DNA of 64,000 nucleotides, taken from NCBI GenBank assembly GCA_051294375.1, contig CM119270.1, positions 6,751,279 through 6,815,278 of the forward strand, read 5' to 3'. This document shows positions 11,744 to 24,575 of this stretch, piece by piece (position 1 is the first letter of the stretch; the number at the start of each line of letters is the position of its first letter). This stretch comes from Paraspadella gotoi. Taxonomy: Eukaryota > Chaetognatha. The position numbers were made by a program, and so were the translations under genes. The notes beneath the pieces were generated by a model, which was not told the DNA's origin, did not search any database, and saw only the letters and a program-made list of their open reading frames with translations.

Positions 11744-13078
11744 CCTTCCTTCTTCCATTCGGACGTGAAAGATAAAAGACCAGAAACGGAAAGTGATAAA
11801 GCTATAAGGGAAGCAAAGGAAGAAACCGGACTAAAGAAAAAGAGGAAAAAAAGAAATTTAAAAAAAAGAAAAAAGTAGTGAAGCTGAAATCTGAGAAGAG
11901 CCAAAGTTGCCACCTGAACGATGCAAAACTTATTGGTAAGTTGAAGTGAACTTCTCAATGTCCCTGTCTTCAAAGGATAATGAAGAGAATAGTTTTAATA
12001 ATTAATATTTAAAAATCAAAATACTTTGGAAAGCATAAAATGTTTTTATATATATCAAAGATACAAACAAGTTATTTGCTAATCCGTTAAGAAAATGAGA
12101 CTCAGAATGCATTAAAAACTGAGGAGAGAGGAAATATGGTGATGAACCGAAATGAAAATGAAAAAAAAAGAGTTAAACGTAAGTACTATAAAAAAAAAAA
12201 TAAAGCCTTTGTCGCAAGACGTCGCTCCAAGTCTCGTCGTATATATTTCATATAAAACGTTTTACTTAATTGATTCATTCACTCACTCAAGGGTGAGTTG
12301 GAAAAACACGCGGGTGAAAGAGAATAATCCAATCGATGGTGAGTCAACTCAAGTCTGTCGCTCTCGATTCCGCGCCGCGGATTAGATTTTAATCAAGAGG
12401 TGAGTTCGACTTCTAAAGCCGCCGCCGCCGCCCCCGCCGGAGCCGCCGCTTCTAATCAAACTCTCTCTCCTTCGAGAGTGCAAACCGCAATAACAATAAA
12501 AATAAAGCCCATGCGTGACACAATGACTTTCATGGGGGAAAATCTCGGGAAAGGAGTTGACTATGGAGGGGGGGAGATTAAGGAAATAAATGGGTGGGGA
12601 AGAGGAAGTAGGGGGGCGGGAGAAGGTGGGTTGGAGGTTGGCGATTTGAATAGGGTTTCATCTGTGAGGATACCTGTCGATTCGAGGGCAAAACGTAAGA
12701 GACAAAAGTAAGAATATGAAAACGCATTTTAGACAACATAAGTGGCTAATCATTACCCAATGTAATAACTAATATGTATTAAAAAAAATTGCTTCTTAAA
12801 GACAAGGGAGGTTTAAAGTGATTAAAAAACTTGTACGTATATTATTATTATATTAATTATTATAGTTTTGAAAACTTATTTTAATTTAATTTTACTGTAA
12901 GATAAAAGCAATTGAGGATATCGATAATTAAAAAAATAAACAATAACAACAAACTTTGTAATGTTAAATGTTACATTTTGTAATAAGACTTAAGCAACGA
13001 GATTTTTAATAATGTTAATAATGTTACAATTTTAAAAATCGACATACAAACGATTACAAAAAGGAAACCGACTCGCGT

Positions 13079-13131
13079 GGGAGGAATGAATTAGCGACGA
13101 AGACGAAGATGAAGACAACCCAACAGTCGGC

Positions 13132-13170
<39 letters not shown>

Positions 13171-13500
13171 AATGAATACGACTGAAACGTCAATGGCTTC
13201 GATGATGTCGACACAATCAGACGAAGATGATGATGACGACGATGACAAAAACGAAGACGACAAACTCAAAAAATAAGACATCCAATCGAACGCCCTCTAT
13301 CGACAAATACGACGATCCCGATGACGACGACGTAAACGACGAAGACGACGATCTTGTCGATGATGACGAAGAGGAAGACGACGACGACAATGACGACGAC
13401 GACGTGGCACCGATTTTCAATTCGACGTCTCGATCCCGAGATTCCCGCGGGAAATTTTTTAAGTTCGATCCAATTTTGCTTCCGCCTGGGCGGAGAGACG
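13079..13500. repeat. GAC/GAT-rich acidic-coding tract
   Basis: GAC and GAT triplets dominate. The plus strand could encode Asp/Glu runs such as DDPDDDDVNDEDDDLVDDDE. The minus strand encodes Ser or Val runs. No splice sites or conserved segment support it as an exon. Confidence 0.6.
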
Positions 13501-13507
13501 GAGAGAG

Positions 13508-13579
<72 letters not shown>

Positions 13580-13644
13580 AGAAGAGAGAGGGATAGATAG
13601 AAGCGAATCACCATTTTGGAGATCTGCGGCGGTAACTGCGATTG

Positions 13645-13720
<76 letters not shown>
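13498..13720. repeat. (GA)n microsatellites
   Basis: Two long GA tracts separated by about 50 bases. Confidence 0.95.
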
Positions 13721-13723
<3 letters not shown>

Positions 13724-14229
13724 CTTGTGACAATCGTTAGGACTATTATGGAACTTAGTCATTTTGGAAGTGTTCCTGTCGGAAGAGCAAAGAGGTTCGA
13801 AGAGAAGTTCCATTCTAGAAAATCGATTTCCCAGAAATTGCAATTTTGCAATTCCGAGAAAAAAGATTTGTACCTAGCTTGTTGTAACATAAGTGAACGT
13901 TATGTGAAAAAAGGTTTGTTGTGCATTGCGCATGCGCAACCATTAGCTGAATATTTTAGTAAAATAAAAAGAAAAAGTGAAATATGAATAAAAAAAAAAA
14001 GTTTAACCAATGGAAGGGGAATAAAAAAAATATTGAGGGAGAATTACCGAAGTAATAGCAGAAAAGATTTATAAAGAAAAAAAGAAAATTACAAATTAAA
14101 AGAAAAAAATAGAAAAGAAGAGAAAGTAAAGAGGAGAAAGTAAAGAGGCAAACATAAAAAAAAAGGGAAAGAGTAGGAAAGAGCGACGTAATGCGAAACG
14201 GGAAGATAGAGGAAAAAAAGATTCTCCTC

Positions 14230-14640
14230 TTTTTCCACTCCGGCGCCCCGGCGTTTTTGGCGCCGCTCCAGTCGGCGCGTTTCCGGTTGGCGTGCCTCGG
14301 GCGACGGCGTCATTAGCGTCGTTAGCGCGCCGCCTTCGAGCCGGCTGGGAACCGGCGTGGCTTGGAACCGGCACAGCATCCTATCGGCTTCAAACCGGCA
14401 CTGATCAAAAAAAACCCAAGCCAATCGAAAACCTAGCGGCGCCGCTTCAAAATCGGCTCCGCCCCGTAACCCGACGCCCGTGGCAAACAAGCGCCAGGCG
14501 CCAAAAAAAAAGCCGTTTGAAAGCTACTTCCCTGTAGAATGGCTTTAAATCAGCGTCGCTAATACCGGCGGCGCTGTAACCTACTTTTCCGCGACTCGCC
14601 GACTCGGCGTCGTCGTTGTTTAGAGCGGAGGGAAAAAAAT
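14230..14640. other. GC-rich island with repeated GGCGCC and AACCGGC motifs
   Basis: About 400 bases of high GC in an AT-rich intron. There are several self-complementary GGCGCC and GCGCC sites and three variants of AACCGGC(A/G)/AAACCGGC around 14350-14400. The second copy is at 19978-20390. It could be a CpG-island-like element, an old transposon or a structured RNA. I see no coding frame. Confidence 0.4.
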
Positions 14641-15211
14641 AGTAGAGATGAGAAGAGAAGAAGGAAGAGAGGAAATGGGAGGGAGGAAAGTAGAAAGGTA
14701 GGAAGGGAAGATTTTAAGAAGGATGGAAAGATGAATGATAAGAAGAATAATAGGGATGGTTAAAAATTGGAAGAACTTTCACCGAAAGATTCAAAACAGG
14801 AATTGAAAGGAGGAAAGAGGAAAAGAGACGAAAACTTATGTTTTTCTACGAGACTTTACATTTCGTCTTAATTTAGCTGAGAATAAAAAGGTAAACAGGT
14901 GAAGATTAGTGATAAAACTAGAAGGCATGTGTTGATATTGACTTCAATAATTAAACTGGGTTAAATTTTAGAAAATAGGGCCGAGAGAATATTTAAAAAA
15001 AGAACAAAAGGATGAAAAGCGAAACGAAAATAAGATACGTGAGTCTTAAACTCCACTATTTCCAAATATGTATATTATTCATTCAATAATCTACTCCAAT
15101 CAAGTTGCAACATGCAATATAATATCAATTAATATTTAAAGTTAACTCTTCCCTCTCTTTACCCTTACCCCCCCATCTACCTCCCCTTACCACCCCCCTT
15201 TCAAATCCCAG

Positions 15212-15419
15212 ATCCCACGTCCTGGCGGCGGGCGAGAAGGCGATGCTCCCCAACGCCCACTTCAAGGTGCGCCGCTACGGGCAGATCTACACCCTCGTCA
15301 TTCCTTCGATCTCCTTCGCCGACGCCGGCAGCTACAAGTGCAACAACTTCAAACTCTTCAACATCGTCGTGGTGGGGAGACCTCGTTGCAGCCCAAGGGC
15401 CGACGAAGTGGAGTTCATG
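15212..15419 (+). CDS. Ig receptor exon 2: second half of Ig1
   Basis: The acceptor is TTTCAAATCCCAG and the donor is GTGAGA after ATG. The exon is 208 bases, entering in phase 2 and leaving in phase 0. It encodes RSHVLAAGEKAMLPNAHFKV, then RRYGQIYTLVIPSISFADAG and SYKCNNFKLFNIVVVG. The DAGSYKC segment is the classic D-x-G-x-Y-x-C of an Ig F strand and pairs with the Cys of exon 1. The end, GRPRCSPRADEVEFM, begins Ig2 with an extra A-strand Cys. The upstream pyrimidine tract is C-rich and strong. Confidence 0.9.
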
Positions 15420-15736
15420 GTGAGAGAAAAGAGCGTTTGGTGGAGCATTGGGATCAACTGATCATGAAGTATGTTTTGCAAAGTAGTAAGAATTATTTAT
15501 TCATTTTTGTTCGATTCGATTGTTAGTTAATTAACTTATTAACTTACTCTTTTTTTAACATTTCATCTTTTTATTTATTCATTTATACTTTCTTGTGGTG
15601 GTATATTCACACCACCTCACGTCCACCATTTATTCATTCAATAAATAACACATTTATTCACCAATTCATTAATCAATTCATCATTCACTGATTATTAAAT
15701 TCATTCATACATTATTTTATTCATTCATTCTTTAAG

Positions 15737-15892
15737 GAAAAGAAAGAGGCTCAACTGAACTGTCGCCTCACCTCGGCGGGTCATCCGCCGCCTCGTCTCG
15801 TCTGGATCAAAGGCACGACGCCTCTGCGCGGCTCGCCCGCCTTCGACGGCAACATAACCACGAACCTCCTTCACTTTGCTCCAACTTACAAG
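15737..15892 (+). CDS. Ig receptor exon 3: first half of Ig2
   Basis: This exon is exactly 52 codons with phase 0 at both ends. The acceptor is TTCTTTAAG and the donor is the consensus GTAAGT. It encodes EKKEAQLNCRLTSAGHPPPR, then LVWIKGTTPLRGSPAFDG, then NITTNLLHFAPTYK. The B-strand Cys and C-strand Trp (LVWIKG) are in place. NIT is a potential N-glycosylation site. Confidence 0.92.
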
Positions 15893-16014
15893 GTAAGTCA
15901 GAGAAAGGTAATAGGTCCTAACCTTCGACAAATATTTAATAATTTTACTTATTTTATACTTGATATCCGTCTCTCTTTAACTAAATATAGTCGTATACAA
16001 TTTAATTTCTCCAG

Positions 16015-16239
16015 GATTTCGGCCAACCGCTAAACTGCGTCATCTCCCATCAAAACTACGCCAACGCCACTACGCCACTGCCCTCTTGCGGCTACGCCAA
16101 GATCAAGATCCGCTTCGGCCCGCGTCTCGTCTGCGACCATCGACAGTACGTGGCCGAGGACGCGGCCAAGGTTCCGGTCAGCTGCGAGGTCTACGCCCAC
16201 CCGAAGGTGGCGCTCAAGGACATCTCTTGGATTTATAGG
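16015..16239 (+). CDS. Ig receptor exon 4: end of Ig2, start of Ig3
   Basis: This exon is 75 codons with phase 0 at both ends. The acceptor is TTTAATTTCTCCAG and the donor GTGGGT. DFGQPLNCVISHQNYANATT contains the F-strand Cys of Ig2. PLPSCGYAKIKIRF carries an additional Cys that could pair with the extra Cys at the start of the domain. FGPRLVCDHRQYVAEDAAKV then starts Ig3 with another extra Cys, followed by the B-strand Cys (PVSCEVYAHP) and the C-strand Trp (DISWIYR). NAT is a potential glycosylation site. Confidence 0.92.
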
Positions 16240-16609
16240 GTGGGTTTTTGGGTGGAAAGGTGGAGTGTTGGACGTGAGTCAGGTGGGATAGTATGATACT
16301 TTTATTATGTAATTGGTAGGTACTACTATTACCACTCATTATATGGTGATCTTTTAATCAAAGGAAAATTTGATTAGTATCTTTTGATTATTCATTTTGA
16401 GTCGTCAGACTTGATAAATTTTTTTTTCCTTTACTTTTCCATCTAGCTAATGCAATTTACTATCCCTTCTAATATCTGTAGTCTCCATCCCCAGTTGCAA
16501 TGTTCGTGAAAACAAAAATAAGTCAGAGAAGTAATCGTATTTTCCATTGTCACCTTAGATTTTCCAGAAATAATAGCTTTTCTCCAAAATTCAATTCGTC
16601 ATGGATGAC

Positions 16610-16765
<156 letters not shown>

Positions 16766-17833
16766 GTTTTTTTGTCTCTCTCCTCCCAATCTTCCCAAAA
16801 ATTTGCAATTCAGTCGCAGCAGATCAAATAAAAAAAAAGAAGAACCTGCAAATTTTTCTCTCACTTCTCACACCTGATGTTTACGTCTCTTGAGGGAAAA
16901 TCGCGTGATCGTCGAGCGGGGAGAGTCTGTGAAGGGGGGACGGGAGCTTGGTTGTGGGTAGACCAGGTGCTTGGTTGGGAAGCGGGAAGCATCTCTCAGT
17001 GGGCGGAACCTAGGAAGGGATAGAGAGAGACACATCGAAAATTTATATTTTTAAGGAAGTAACAACAACCATAACAACATACCACAACATATGTCAGTTG
17101 AGACAAGGAATGAGAAGGAAATAAAAGAGGAGCGAAAGTAAAATGAATTCGTTTGCTTGTGAAAAAAGCTGTGAAATAAGTGCTTGGTCGCGAAGGTAAA
17201 GCAAGCGTCGTTTTTGCTTGAGTGAGTGGAACCCAGGAAATGTCCTCTAACCTCCTCACTCTCTTTACACGGTTTTTGAAGTTTCGATGAGAGAGAGAGA
17301 GGGAGAGAGGGAGAGGGAGAGAGAGCAAGAAACGAATCAACGTACATCCAGAAAACGAAAACAAGTTCAACACATGTTCAATTTAAAACTGCTGTAAATG
17401 TTTTCACAGGGTGCGCCTTTTTTTAAACCAATGTGGGGAAGAAAATAAAGGATAAATATAAAAATGATTATGAAATTATGTCATGTTATATTAAGTTCAA
17501 ATCTAGAATTATTAGTTTTTTATTGTTAAATTAAACTAATTATTCTATATTATCATTAAACACCAAAGTCTCAATTGGAAGTTAGCCAATTTTCAATGGA
17601 CACACATTCTCTCTCTCTCTCTCTCTCTCTTCTCTCTTCTCTCTTCTCTCTCTCCGTCTTCCTATCTCTCTCTCTCTCTGCATGGCTTCACTCCGTGACC
17701 GTTTTTCAAAGTCGATTATTTTTAAAGGGAAAACGTGCGAGGAAAATTAGTCATTTCTTTTCCTTCTTTTTCTCGTCTTTCTTTTTTCTAGTATTTTTTC
17801 TTTCATTTAAAAAAGAGAATTACAAAAAAAAAT

Positions 17834-17835
<2 letters not shown>

Positions 17836-17921
<86 letters not shown>

Positions 17922-17989
17922 CACGTGATTTCGGAAAGACACGGAATGCATACCATTAACTGGTGTAATTGAGTTGCCTTTGGCGAGAG

Positions 17990-18081
<92 letters not shown>

Positions 18082-18110
18082 GGGAGCGGAGGAGTGAGAG
18101 AGAGAGAGAG
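17836..18110. repeat. (GA)n microsatellites
   Basis: Two GA tracts (17836-17915, 17985-18110) flank about 70 bases of ordinary sequence. The equivalents are at 23651-23735 and 23804-23910. Confidence 0.95.
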
Positions 18111-18218
18111 AGAAATGGGCGTGGGAGAAGAAAAGACTCGAGAAAGATTAGGGGAGACGTGGTATTTTTGACTTGCAAAATCACTCTCTTTTCGTTATTT
18201 TTCGTAGTCGTCGTGGTT

Positions 18219-18252
<34 letters not shown>

Positions 18253-18641
18253 GGTGGTACCGTGGTGGTAAAGTAAAGAACAAATATATCGGATTTTCTC
18301 TCTTGTCTTCAATTTCGTTTCGGGTTTTCCGATTCTCCCTCCCCACGAGAAACGTGATGTTTTTAGCGGCGTTAGTGGTTATGTTTAATAAAAAGTTATT
18401 AAGTGCCTGACCTATTATTTTTACTTCATGAAACGATTGCCTTTTAACTGACATGTTGACACTGTCGTTTTAATCATGTAAGTTACAAGAAACTAACTCT
18501 TTATTTCACTAGCTGATCGTTAAAATAAATAAGATAAATCAATGAAGCCAATACTTTTGTATTTGCGACTTCGTTGCCACACATGCTATTAGAAACAATC
18601 GTTTGCAAAATTTACAATCAATTTAGAATATTTGTCTCCAG

Positions 18642-18785
18642 GAAAACGACACGCTTGTGGAACGGAAGCAGGGAAAGGCCCACCACACGATCCATCATCG
18701 CGGACGGACGGGCCTCTTCGTCCAGCACTCGATCCCCAAGCGTCTCTTCAGCATCCACTCGCCCAAGCTGGTCGTCAGGCTCAAG
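18642..18785 (+). CDS. Ig receptor exon 5: middle of Ig3
   Basis: This exon is 48 codons with phase 0 at both ends. The acceptor is TTTGTCTCCAG and the donor GTGAGA. It encodes ENDTLVERKQGKAHHTIHHR, then GRTGLFVQHSIPKRLFSIHS, then PKLVVRLK. NDT is a potential glycosylation site. There is no Cys in this exon. The following strand (exon 6, GKDRIEYKN) also lacks the usual F-strand Cys, so Ig3 seems to lack its canonical disulfide. His and basic residues are frequent, unlike in Ig1 and Ig2. Confidence 0.88.
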
Positions 18786-19100
18786 GTGAGAGAGAGAGAA
18801 TACAACTAAAAATATATATGTATTTAAGTTGAGGATCTCAAAATTTTGGACGATAATTAATTTTTTTATTTAAAAACTTTATACAATAAATTAAAACGTG
18901 TTATAAAAACCAAATAAAATTTGAAAATGACGGTATATTAGAATACTAAACTGAAATAATTAGAATTAACATTGTGTAACTTATAAAAATGGTTTTATTG
19001 CTAGTGAAAAATTCTTTCCCTTCCCGTACCCAATGCCGCCCTCCCTCATCCTTGCAAACCCCCATCCCATCACCCCCCTCAACACCCCCACCTCAACCAG

Positions 19101-19307
19101 GTCTACGGCAAAGACCGCATCGAATACAAGAACATCACAGTCTTCGTCTTTTTCCACCCGGTCGTCCGGTGTCCCGCCGTCCAAGTCTTTCACTCGCGGG
19201 ATTTGGAGTCACAGAATCTCACCTGTGACATCTTGAGTTATCCCGAGATCCCAGCGGCGAATATCACCATCGAACAGAGTCACGAGTTCTTGCTCAGCGG
19301 ACTCACG
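19101..19307 (+). CDS. Ig receptor exon 6: end of Ig3, start of Ig4
   Basis: This exon is 69 codons with phase 0 at both ends if the donor GTGAAG after ACG is used. The acceptor is CACCTCAACCAG. It encodes VYGKDRIEYKNITVFVFFHP, then VVRCPAVQVFHSRDLESQNL, then TCDILSYPEIPAANITIEQ and SHEFLLSGLT. Ig4 starts with an extra Cys (VVRC) 17 residues before the B-strand Cys (LTC). Three potential N-glycosylation sites (NIT, NLT, NIT) are present. If the donor is not used, translation adds V-K-I and stops at 19317-19319. Confidence 0.88.
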
Positions 19308-19409
19308 GTGAAGATTTAAAGGGAGAGAGTGATAGGAGAGCGAGTGAGGGAATTTGAGATGAGAGACAGGGAGTGAGACACAGGGATAGTTGTGATTGTT
19401 AATAGTTTA

Positions 19410-19415
19410 AATAAA
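19410..19415 (+). promoter_or_regulatory. AATAAA after exon 6 read-through stop
   Basis: A canonical polyadenylation hexamer lies about 90 bases after the in-frame TAA that follows exon 6. It could end an alternative transcript that encodes an ectodomain without the membrane helix. Support is by position only. Confidence 0.3.
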
Positions 19416-19434
19416 TTCAAATGTACTTTTAAAA

Positions 19435-19643
19435 NNNNNNNNNNNNNNNNNNNNNNNNNNNNNNNNNNNNNNNNNNNNNNNNNNNNNNNNNNNNNNNNNN
19501 NNNNNNNNNNNNNNNNNNNNNNNNNNNNNNNNNNNNNNNNNNNNNNNNNNNNNNNNNNNNNNNNNNNNNNNNNNNNNNNNNNNNNNNNNNNNNNNNNNNN
19601 NNNNNNNNNNNNNNNNNNNNNNNNNNNNNNNNNNNNNNNNNNN
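19435..19643. other. Assembly gap, 209 N
   Basis: Run of N in intron 6 of copy A. The second copy bridges the same place with about 80 bases, so the gap size is not reliable. Confidence 0.99.
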
Positions 19644-19787
19644 AATCGTTATATGGAAATTAGCGGAAATCCATAAATTCATCTATAAACCATGAAAAAA
19701 AGTTTAACGGGTGAATAACGGGTTTTTGATCGTTTATAATGCGATTATATCGGAGGCTTCATAAATAAAAAGCGAGGAAGTTCAGTA

Positions 19788-19812
19788 NNNNNNNNNNNNN
19801 NNNNNNNNNNNN
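19788..19812. other. Assembly gap, 25 N, between duplicated blocks
   Basis: Fixed-size gap exactly at the junction of the two 5.7-kb copies. Confidence 0.99.
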
Positions 19813-20975
19813 AAAAAAAAAGAGAGAGATGAAAAAAAGAAAATTACAATTAAAAAGAAAAAAATAAGAAAGAGAGAAAGTAAAGAGAGAAAGTAAAGAG
19901 GAAACATAAAAAAAAGGGGAAGAGTAGGAAAGAGGCGACGTAATGCGAAACGCGGAAGAATAGAGGAAAAAGATTCTCTCTTTTCCACTCGCGGCCCGGC
20001 GTATATATATGGCGCCGCTCCAGTCGGCGCGTTTCGGTTGGCGTGCTCGGCGACGCGCGTCAATTAGCGTCGTTAGCGCGCCGCTCTTCGAGCCGGCTGG
20101 AACCGGCGTGGCTTGGGAACCCGGCACAGCATCCTATCGGCTTCACACACTACGGCACTGATAAGAAAAACCCGACAATCGAAAACCTACGGCGCCGCTT
20201 CAAAATCGGCTCCGACCCCGTACTCCGACGCCCGTGGCAAACAAGCGCAGGCGCCAAAAAAAAGCCGTTTGAAAGCTACTACATCATAGATAGAATGGCT
20301 TTAACTCAGCGTGCTCAATACCGGCGGCGCTGTAACTACTTTCGCGAACTACCACCCACTCGGCCGTCCGTCGTATGTTTAGAGGGAGGGAGAAAAAAAA
20401 TAGTAGAGATTGAGAAGAGAAGAAAGGAAAGAGAGGAAATGGGAGGGAGGAAAGTACGAAGGTAGAAGGGAAAGATTTTAAGAAGGATGGAAGACTGAAT
20501 GATACAAGGAATAATAGGGATGTTAAAAATTGGAAGAACTTTCCGAAGATTCAACAACAGGAATTGAAAGGAGGAAAGAGGAATATAGAGACGAAACTTA
20601 TGTTTTTTCTACGAGACTTTACTTTCGTCTTAATTTAGCTGAGAATATAAAAGGTAACAGGTGAAGATTAGTGATAAACTAGACAGAGCATGTGTTGATA
20701 TTGACTTCAATAATTAAACTGGGTTAAATTTTAGAAAATAGGGCGAGGAATATTTAAAAGACAAAAGGATGAAGAAGCGAAAACGAAATAAGATACGTGA
20801 GTCTTAAACTCCACTATTTTCCAAATATGTTATTTATTCATTCAAGTAAATCTTACTCCAATCAAGTTGAAATGCATATAATATCAATAATATATCATTA
20901 GTTAACTCTTCCGCTCTCTCTTTACCATATACCCCCCCATCTACCTCCCTTACCACCCCCCCTTTCAAATGCCAG

Positions 20976-21184
20976 ATCAGTCCTGCGGCGGGCGAGAAGG
21001 CGTGCTCCCAACGCCCACTTCCAAGGTGCGCCGCTATGGCGGGCAGATTACACCTCTCGTCATTCCTTCGATTCCTTCGCGACGCCGGCAAGCTAAGCAA
21101 GTGCACAACTTCAAACTCTTCACATCGTCGCTGGTGGGGAGAACCTCGTTGCAGCCTAAGGGCCGACGAAGTGGAGTTCACTAG
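20976..21184 (+). pseudogene. Ig exon 2, erroneous second copy
   Basis: Matches 15212-15419 but with several indels that destroy the DAGSYKC region and the C-terminal part. Splice sites are recognisable. Confidence 0.75.
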
Positions 21185-21501
21185 GTGAGAGAAATGAGCG
21201 GTTTGGTGAGCATTGTGGATCAACTGATCATGAAGTATGTTTTGCAAAGTAGTAAGAATATTCTATTCATTTTTGTTTCGATTCGATTGTTAGTTACATT
21301 AACTTTTAACTACTTTTTTTTAACATTTCATCTTTTTTATTTATTCATTTATACTTTCTTGTGGTGGTATATACACGCACCTCAAGTCACCATTCTATTC
21401 ATTCAATAAAATAATACTTATTAACGCAATTCATTATCAATTCATCATTCACTGATTATTAATTCAATTCATACCATTAATTTATTCATTCATTCTTTAA
21501 G

Positions 21502-21659
21502 GAAAAGAAAGAGGCTCAACTGAACTGTCCGCCTCACCTCGCGGGTCATGCCGCTCGTCTCGTCTGGCTGCAAAAGGCACGACGCTCTGCGCGGCTCGCC
21601 CGCCATTCGACGGCAAACATACACGAACCATCCTCTCACTTTGACTCCAACTTAACAAG
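21502..21659 (+). pseudogene. Ig exon 3, erroneous second copy
   Basis: Matches 15737-15892. The acceptor is kept. The donor has lost one A (GTAGTC in place of GTAAGT), and the frame is broken several times. Confidence 0.75.
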
Positions 21660-21786
21660 GTAGTCAGAGAAAGGGTAATTAGGGTCCTAACCTTCGACAA
21701 ATATTTAATAATTTTACTTATTTTATACTTGAATACCGTCTCTCTTTTAACTAAATATCAGTCGTATACAATTTAATTTTCTCCAG

Positions 21787-22009
21787 GATTTCGGGCCACC
21801 GCTAAACTGCGTCATCTCCCATCAAACTTACGCAAGACGCCACTACGCCACTGCCCTCTTGCGGCTACGCCCAAGATCAAGATCCGCTTCGGCCCGCTCT
21901 CGTCTGCGACCATCGACAGTACGTGGCGGAGGAAAGCGGCCAAGGTCGGTCAGCTGCGAGGTCTACGCCCAACGAAGGTGGCGCTCAGGACTCTCTTAGT
22001 ATCATATAG
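21787..22009 (+). pseudogene. Ig exon 4, erroneous second copy
   Basis: Matches 16015-16239 with frameshifts. The donor region is rearranged, with a spurious TATATATA stretch. Confidence 0.75.
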
Positions 22010-22402
22010 AGATGAGAGTATATATATAGGGTGGAAAGGTGGGTGTATGGACGTGAGTCCAGGTGGGATAGATATGATACTATTTATTATAGTATTGGTA
22101 GGCTACTACTAATTCAACCACTCCCTTAATATGGTGAATCTTTAATGCAAAGGAAATTTGAATTAGTATCTTTTGATTTATTCATTTTGAGTCGTCAGAC
22201 CTTGATAAATTTTTTTTTCCTTTACTTTTCCATCTCGCTATGCAATTACTATCTTCTATATCTCTAGTCTCCATACCCAGTGCAATGTTTCGTGGAAACA
22301 AAAATAAGTCAACGAGAAGTAATCGTATTTTCATTGTTCACCTTAGACTTTTCCAGAATAATAGCTTTTTTCTCCAAAATTCAATTAGTCATGGATGACA
22401 GA

Positions 22403-22403
<1 letters not shown>

Positions 22404-22462
<59 letters not shown>

Positions 22463-22498
22463 TATGAGAATAGAAAGAGAGAGAGAGAGAGAGAGAGA

Positions 22499-22553
<55 letters not shown>
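22404..22553. repeat. (GA)n microsatellite
   Basis: Copy of the intron 4 GA tract at 16610-16765. Confidence 0.95.
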
Positions 22554-23647
22554 GCATCGTATTTTTTGCTCTCTCCTCCCAATCTTCCCAAAATTTGCAA
22601 TTCAGTCGCAGCAGATCAAATAAAAAAAAAGAAGAAGCGCTGCAATTTTTCTCTCACTTTCTCACAACCTGAATGTTTACGTCTTTGAGGGAAAATCGCG
22701 TGATCGTCGAGCGGGGAGAGTCTGTGAAGGGGGACGGGAGTTGTTGTGGGTAGACGCAGGTGCTTGTTGGTGGGGTGGGAAGCGGGGAAACGCATTCTCA
22801 TGGGCGGACCTAGGAAGGGATAGAGAGAGACCACATCACGAAATTTAATATTTTTTAAGGAAGTAACAACAACATAAAACATACCAACACATACTGTGAT
22901 TGGAGGTGAGAAGGAAATAAAAAGAGGAGCGAAAGTAAAAATGAATTCGTTTGCTTGTGAAAAAAGCTGTAAATAAGTGCTTGGGACCTCGCCGACGGTA
23001 AAGGCAAGCGTCGTTTTTGGCTTGAGTGGTGGAACCAGGAATGTCCTCTAACGCTCCTCACTCTCTTTACAACGGTATTATAACGAAGTTTCGATGAGAG
23101 AGAGAGAGGGAGAGAAGGGAGAGGGAGAGAGAGAAGAAACGAATCAACGTAATCCCAGAAAACGAAAAACAAGTTCAACACATGTTCACAATTTAAAATG
23201 CTGATAAATGTTTTCACAGGGTGCGCTAATATAATATACCAATGTGGGAAGAAATAAGGATTAATATAAAATGATTATTGATTATGTCATGTTTATTAAG
23301 TTCAAATCTAGTTATTAGTTTTTTATTGTTAAATTAAACTAATTATTCTATATTATTCATTAAACACCAAGTCTGCAATTGGAAGTTAGCCAATTTTCAA
23401 TGGACACTCTTCTCTCTTTTCTCTCTCTCTCTCTTCTCTCTCTCTCTCTTCTCTCTTCTCGTCTCTCCTCCGTCATCTCTCTCTCTCTCTGCATGGCTTT
23501 CACTCCGTGACCGTTTTTCCAAGTGCGATTATTTTTAAAGGGAAACGTGCGAGGAAAAATTAAGTCATTTCTTTTCCTTCTTTGTTCTCGTCTTTCTTTT
23601 TTCTAGTATTTTTTCTTTCATTTAAAAAAAGAGAATTACAAAAAAAT

Positions 23648-23650
<3 letters not shown>

Positions 23651-23690
<40 letters not shown>

Positions 23691-23701
23691 GAGAGAAGAG
23701 C

Positions 23702-23738
<37 letters not shown>

Positions 23739-23803
23739 GCACGTGATTTTCGGAAAGACACGGAATGCATACCATTAACTGGTGTAATTGAGTTGCCTTT
23801 GGC

Positions 23804-23892
<89 letters not shown>

Positions 23893-23910
23893 TGAGAGAG
23901 AGAGAGAGAG
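23651..23910. repeat. (GA)n microsatellites
   Basis: Copy of the pair of GA tracts at 17836-18110, with a (GTT)n tract following near 24018-24055. Confidence 0.95.
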
Positions 23911-24020
23911 AAATGGGCGTGGGAGAAGAAAAGACTCGAGAAAGATTAGGGAGACGTGGTATTTTTGACTTGCAAAATCACTCTCTTTTCCGTTATTTTT
24001 CGTAGTCGTCGTGGTTTTGT

Positions 24021-24051
<31 letters not shown>

Positions 24052-24433
24052 GTGGTACCGTGGTGGTAAAGTAAAGAAGAAATATATCGATTTTCTCTCT
24101 TGTTTCAATTTCGTTTCGGGTTTTCCGATTCTCCTCCCACGAGAAACGTTCGATGTTTTAGCGGCGTTAGTGGTTATGTTTTAATAAAAGTTATTAAGTG
24201 CCTGACCTATTATTTTACTTCATGAAACGATTGCCTTTTAACTGACATGTTGACACTGTCGTTTTAATCATGTAAGTTACAAGAAACTAACTCTTTATTT
24301 CACTAGCTGATCGTTAAAAAAATAGATAAATCATGAAGCCAATACTTTTGTTATTTGCGACTTCGTTGCCACACATGCTATTAGAAAACAATCGTTTGCA
24401 AAATTTACAATCAATTTAGAATATTTGTCTCAG

Positions 24434-24575
24434 GAAAACGACACGCTTGTGGAACGGAAGCAGGGAAAGGCCCACCACACCGATCCATCATCCGGACGGA
24501 CGGGCCTCTTCGTCCAGCACTCGATCCCCAGGTCTCTTCAGCATCCCACTCGCCCAAGCTGGTCGTCAGGCTCAG
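24434..24575 (+). pseudogene. Ig exon 5, erroneous second copy
   Basis: Matches 18642-18785 with a few indels. Both splice sites are still visible. Confidence 0.75.

Noticed and set aside
13227-13730. Asp-rich ORF as an acidic exon
   Set aside because: The composition is explained by GAC/GAT triplets and a following GA tract. No splice sites and no conserved unique segment.
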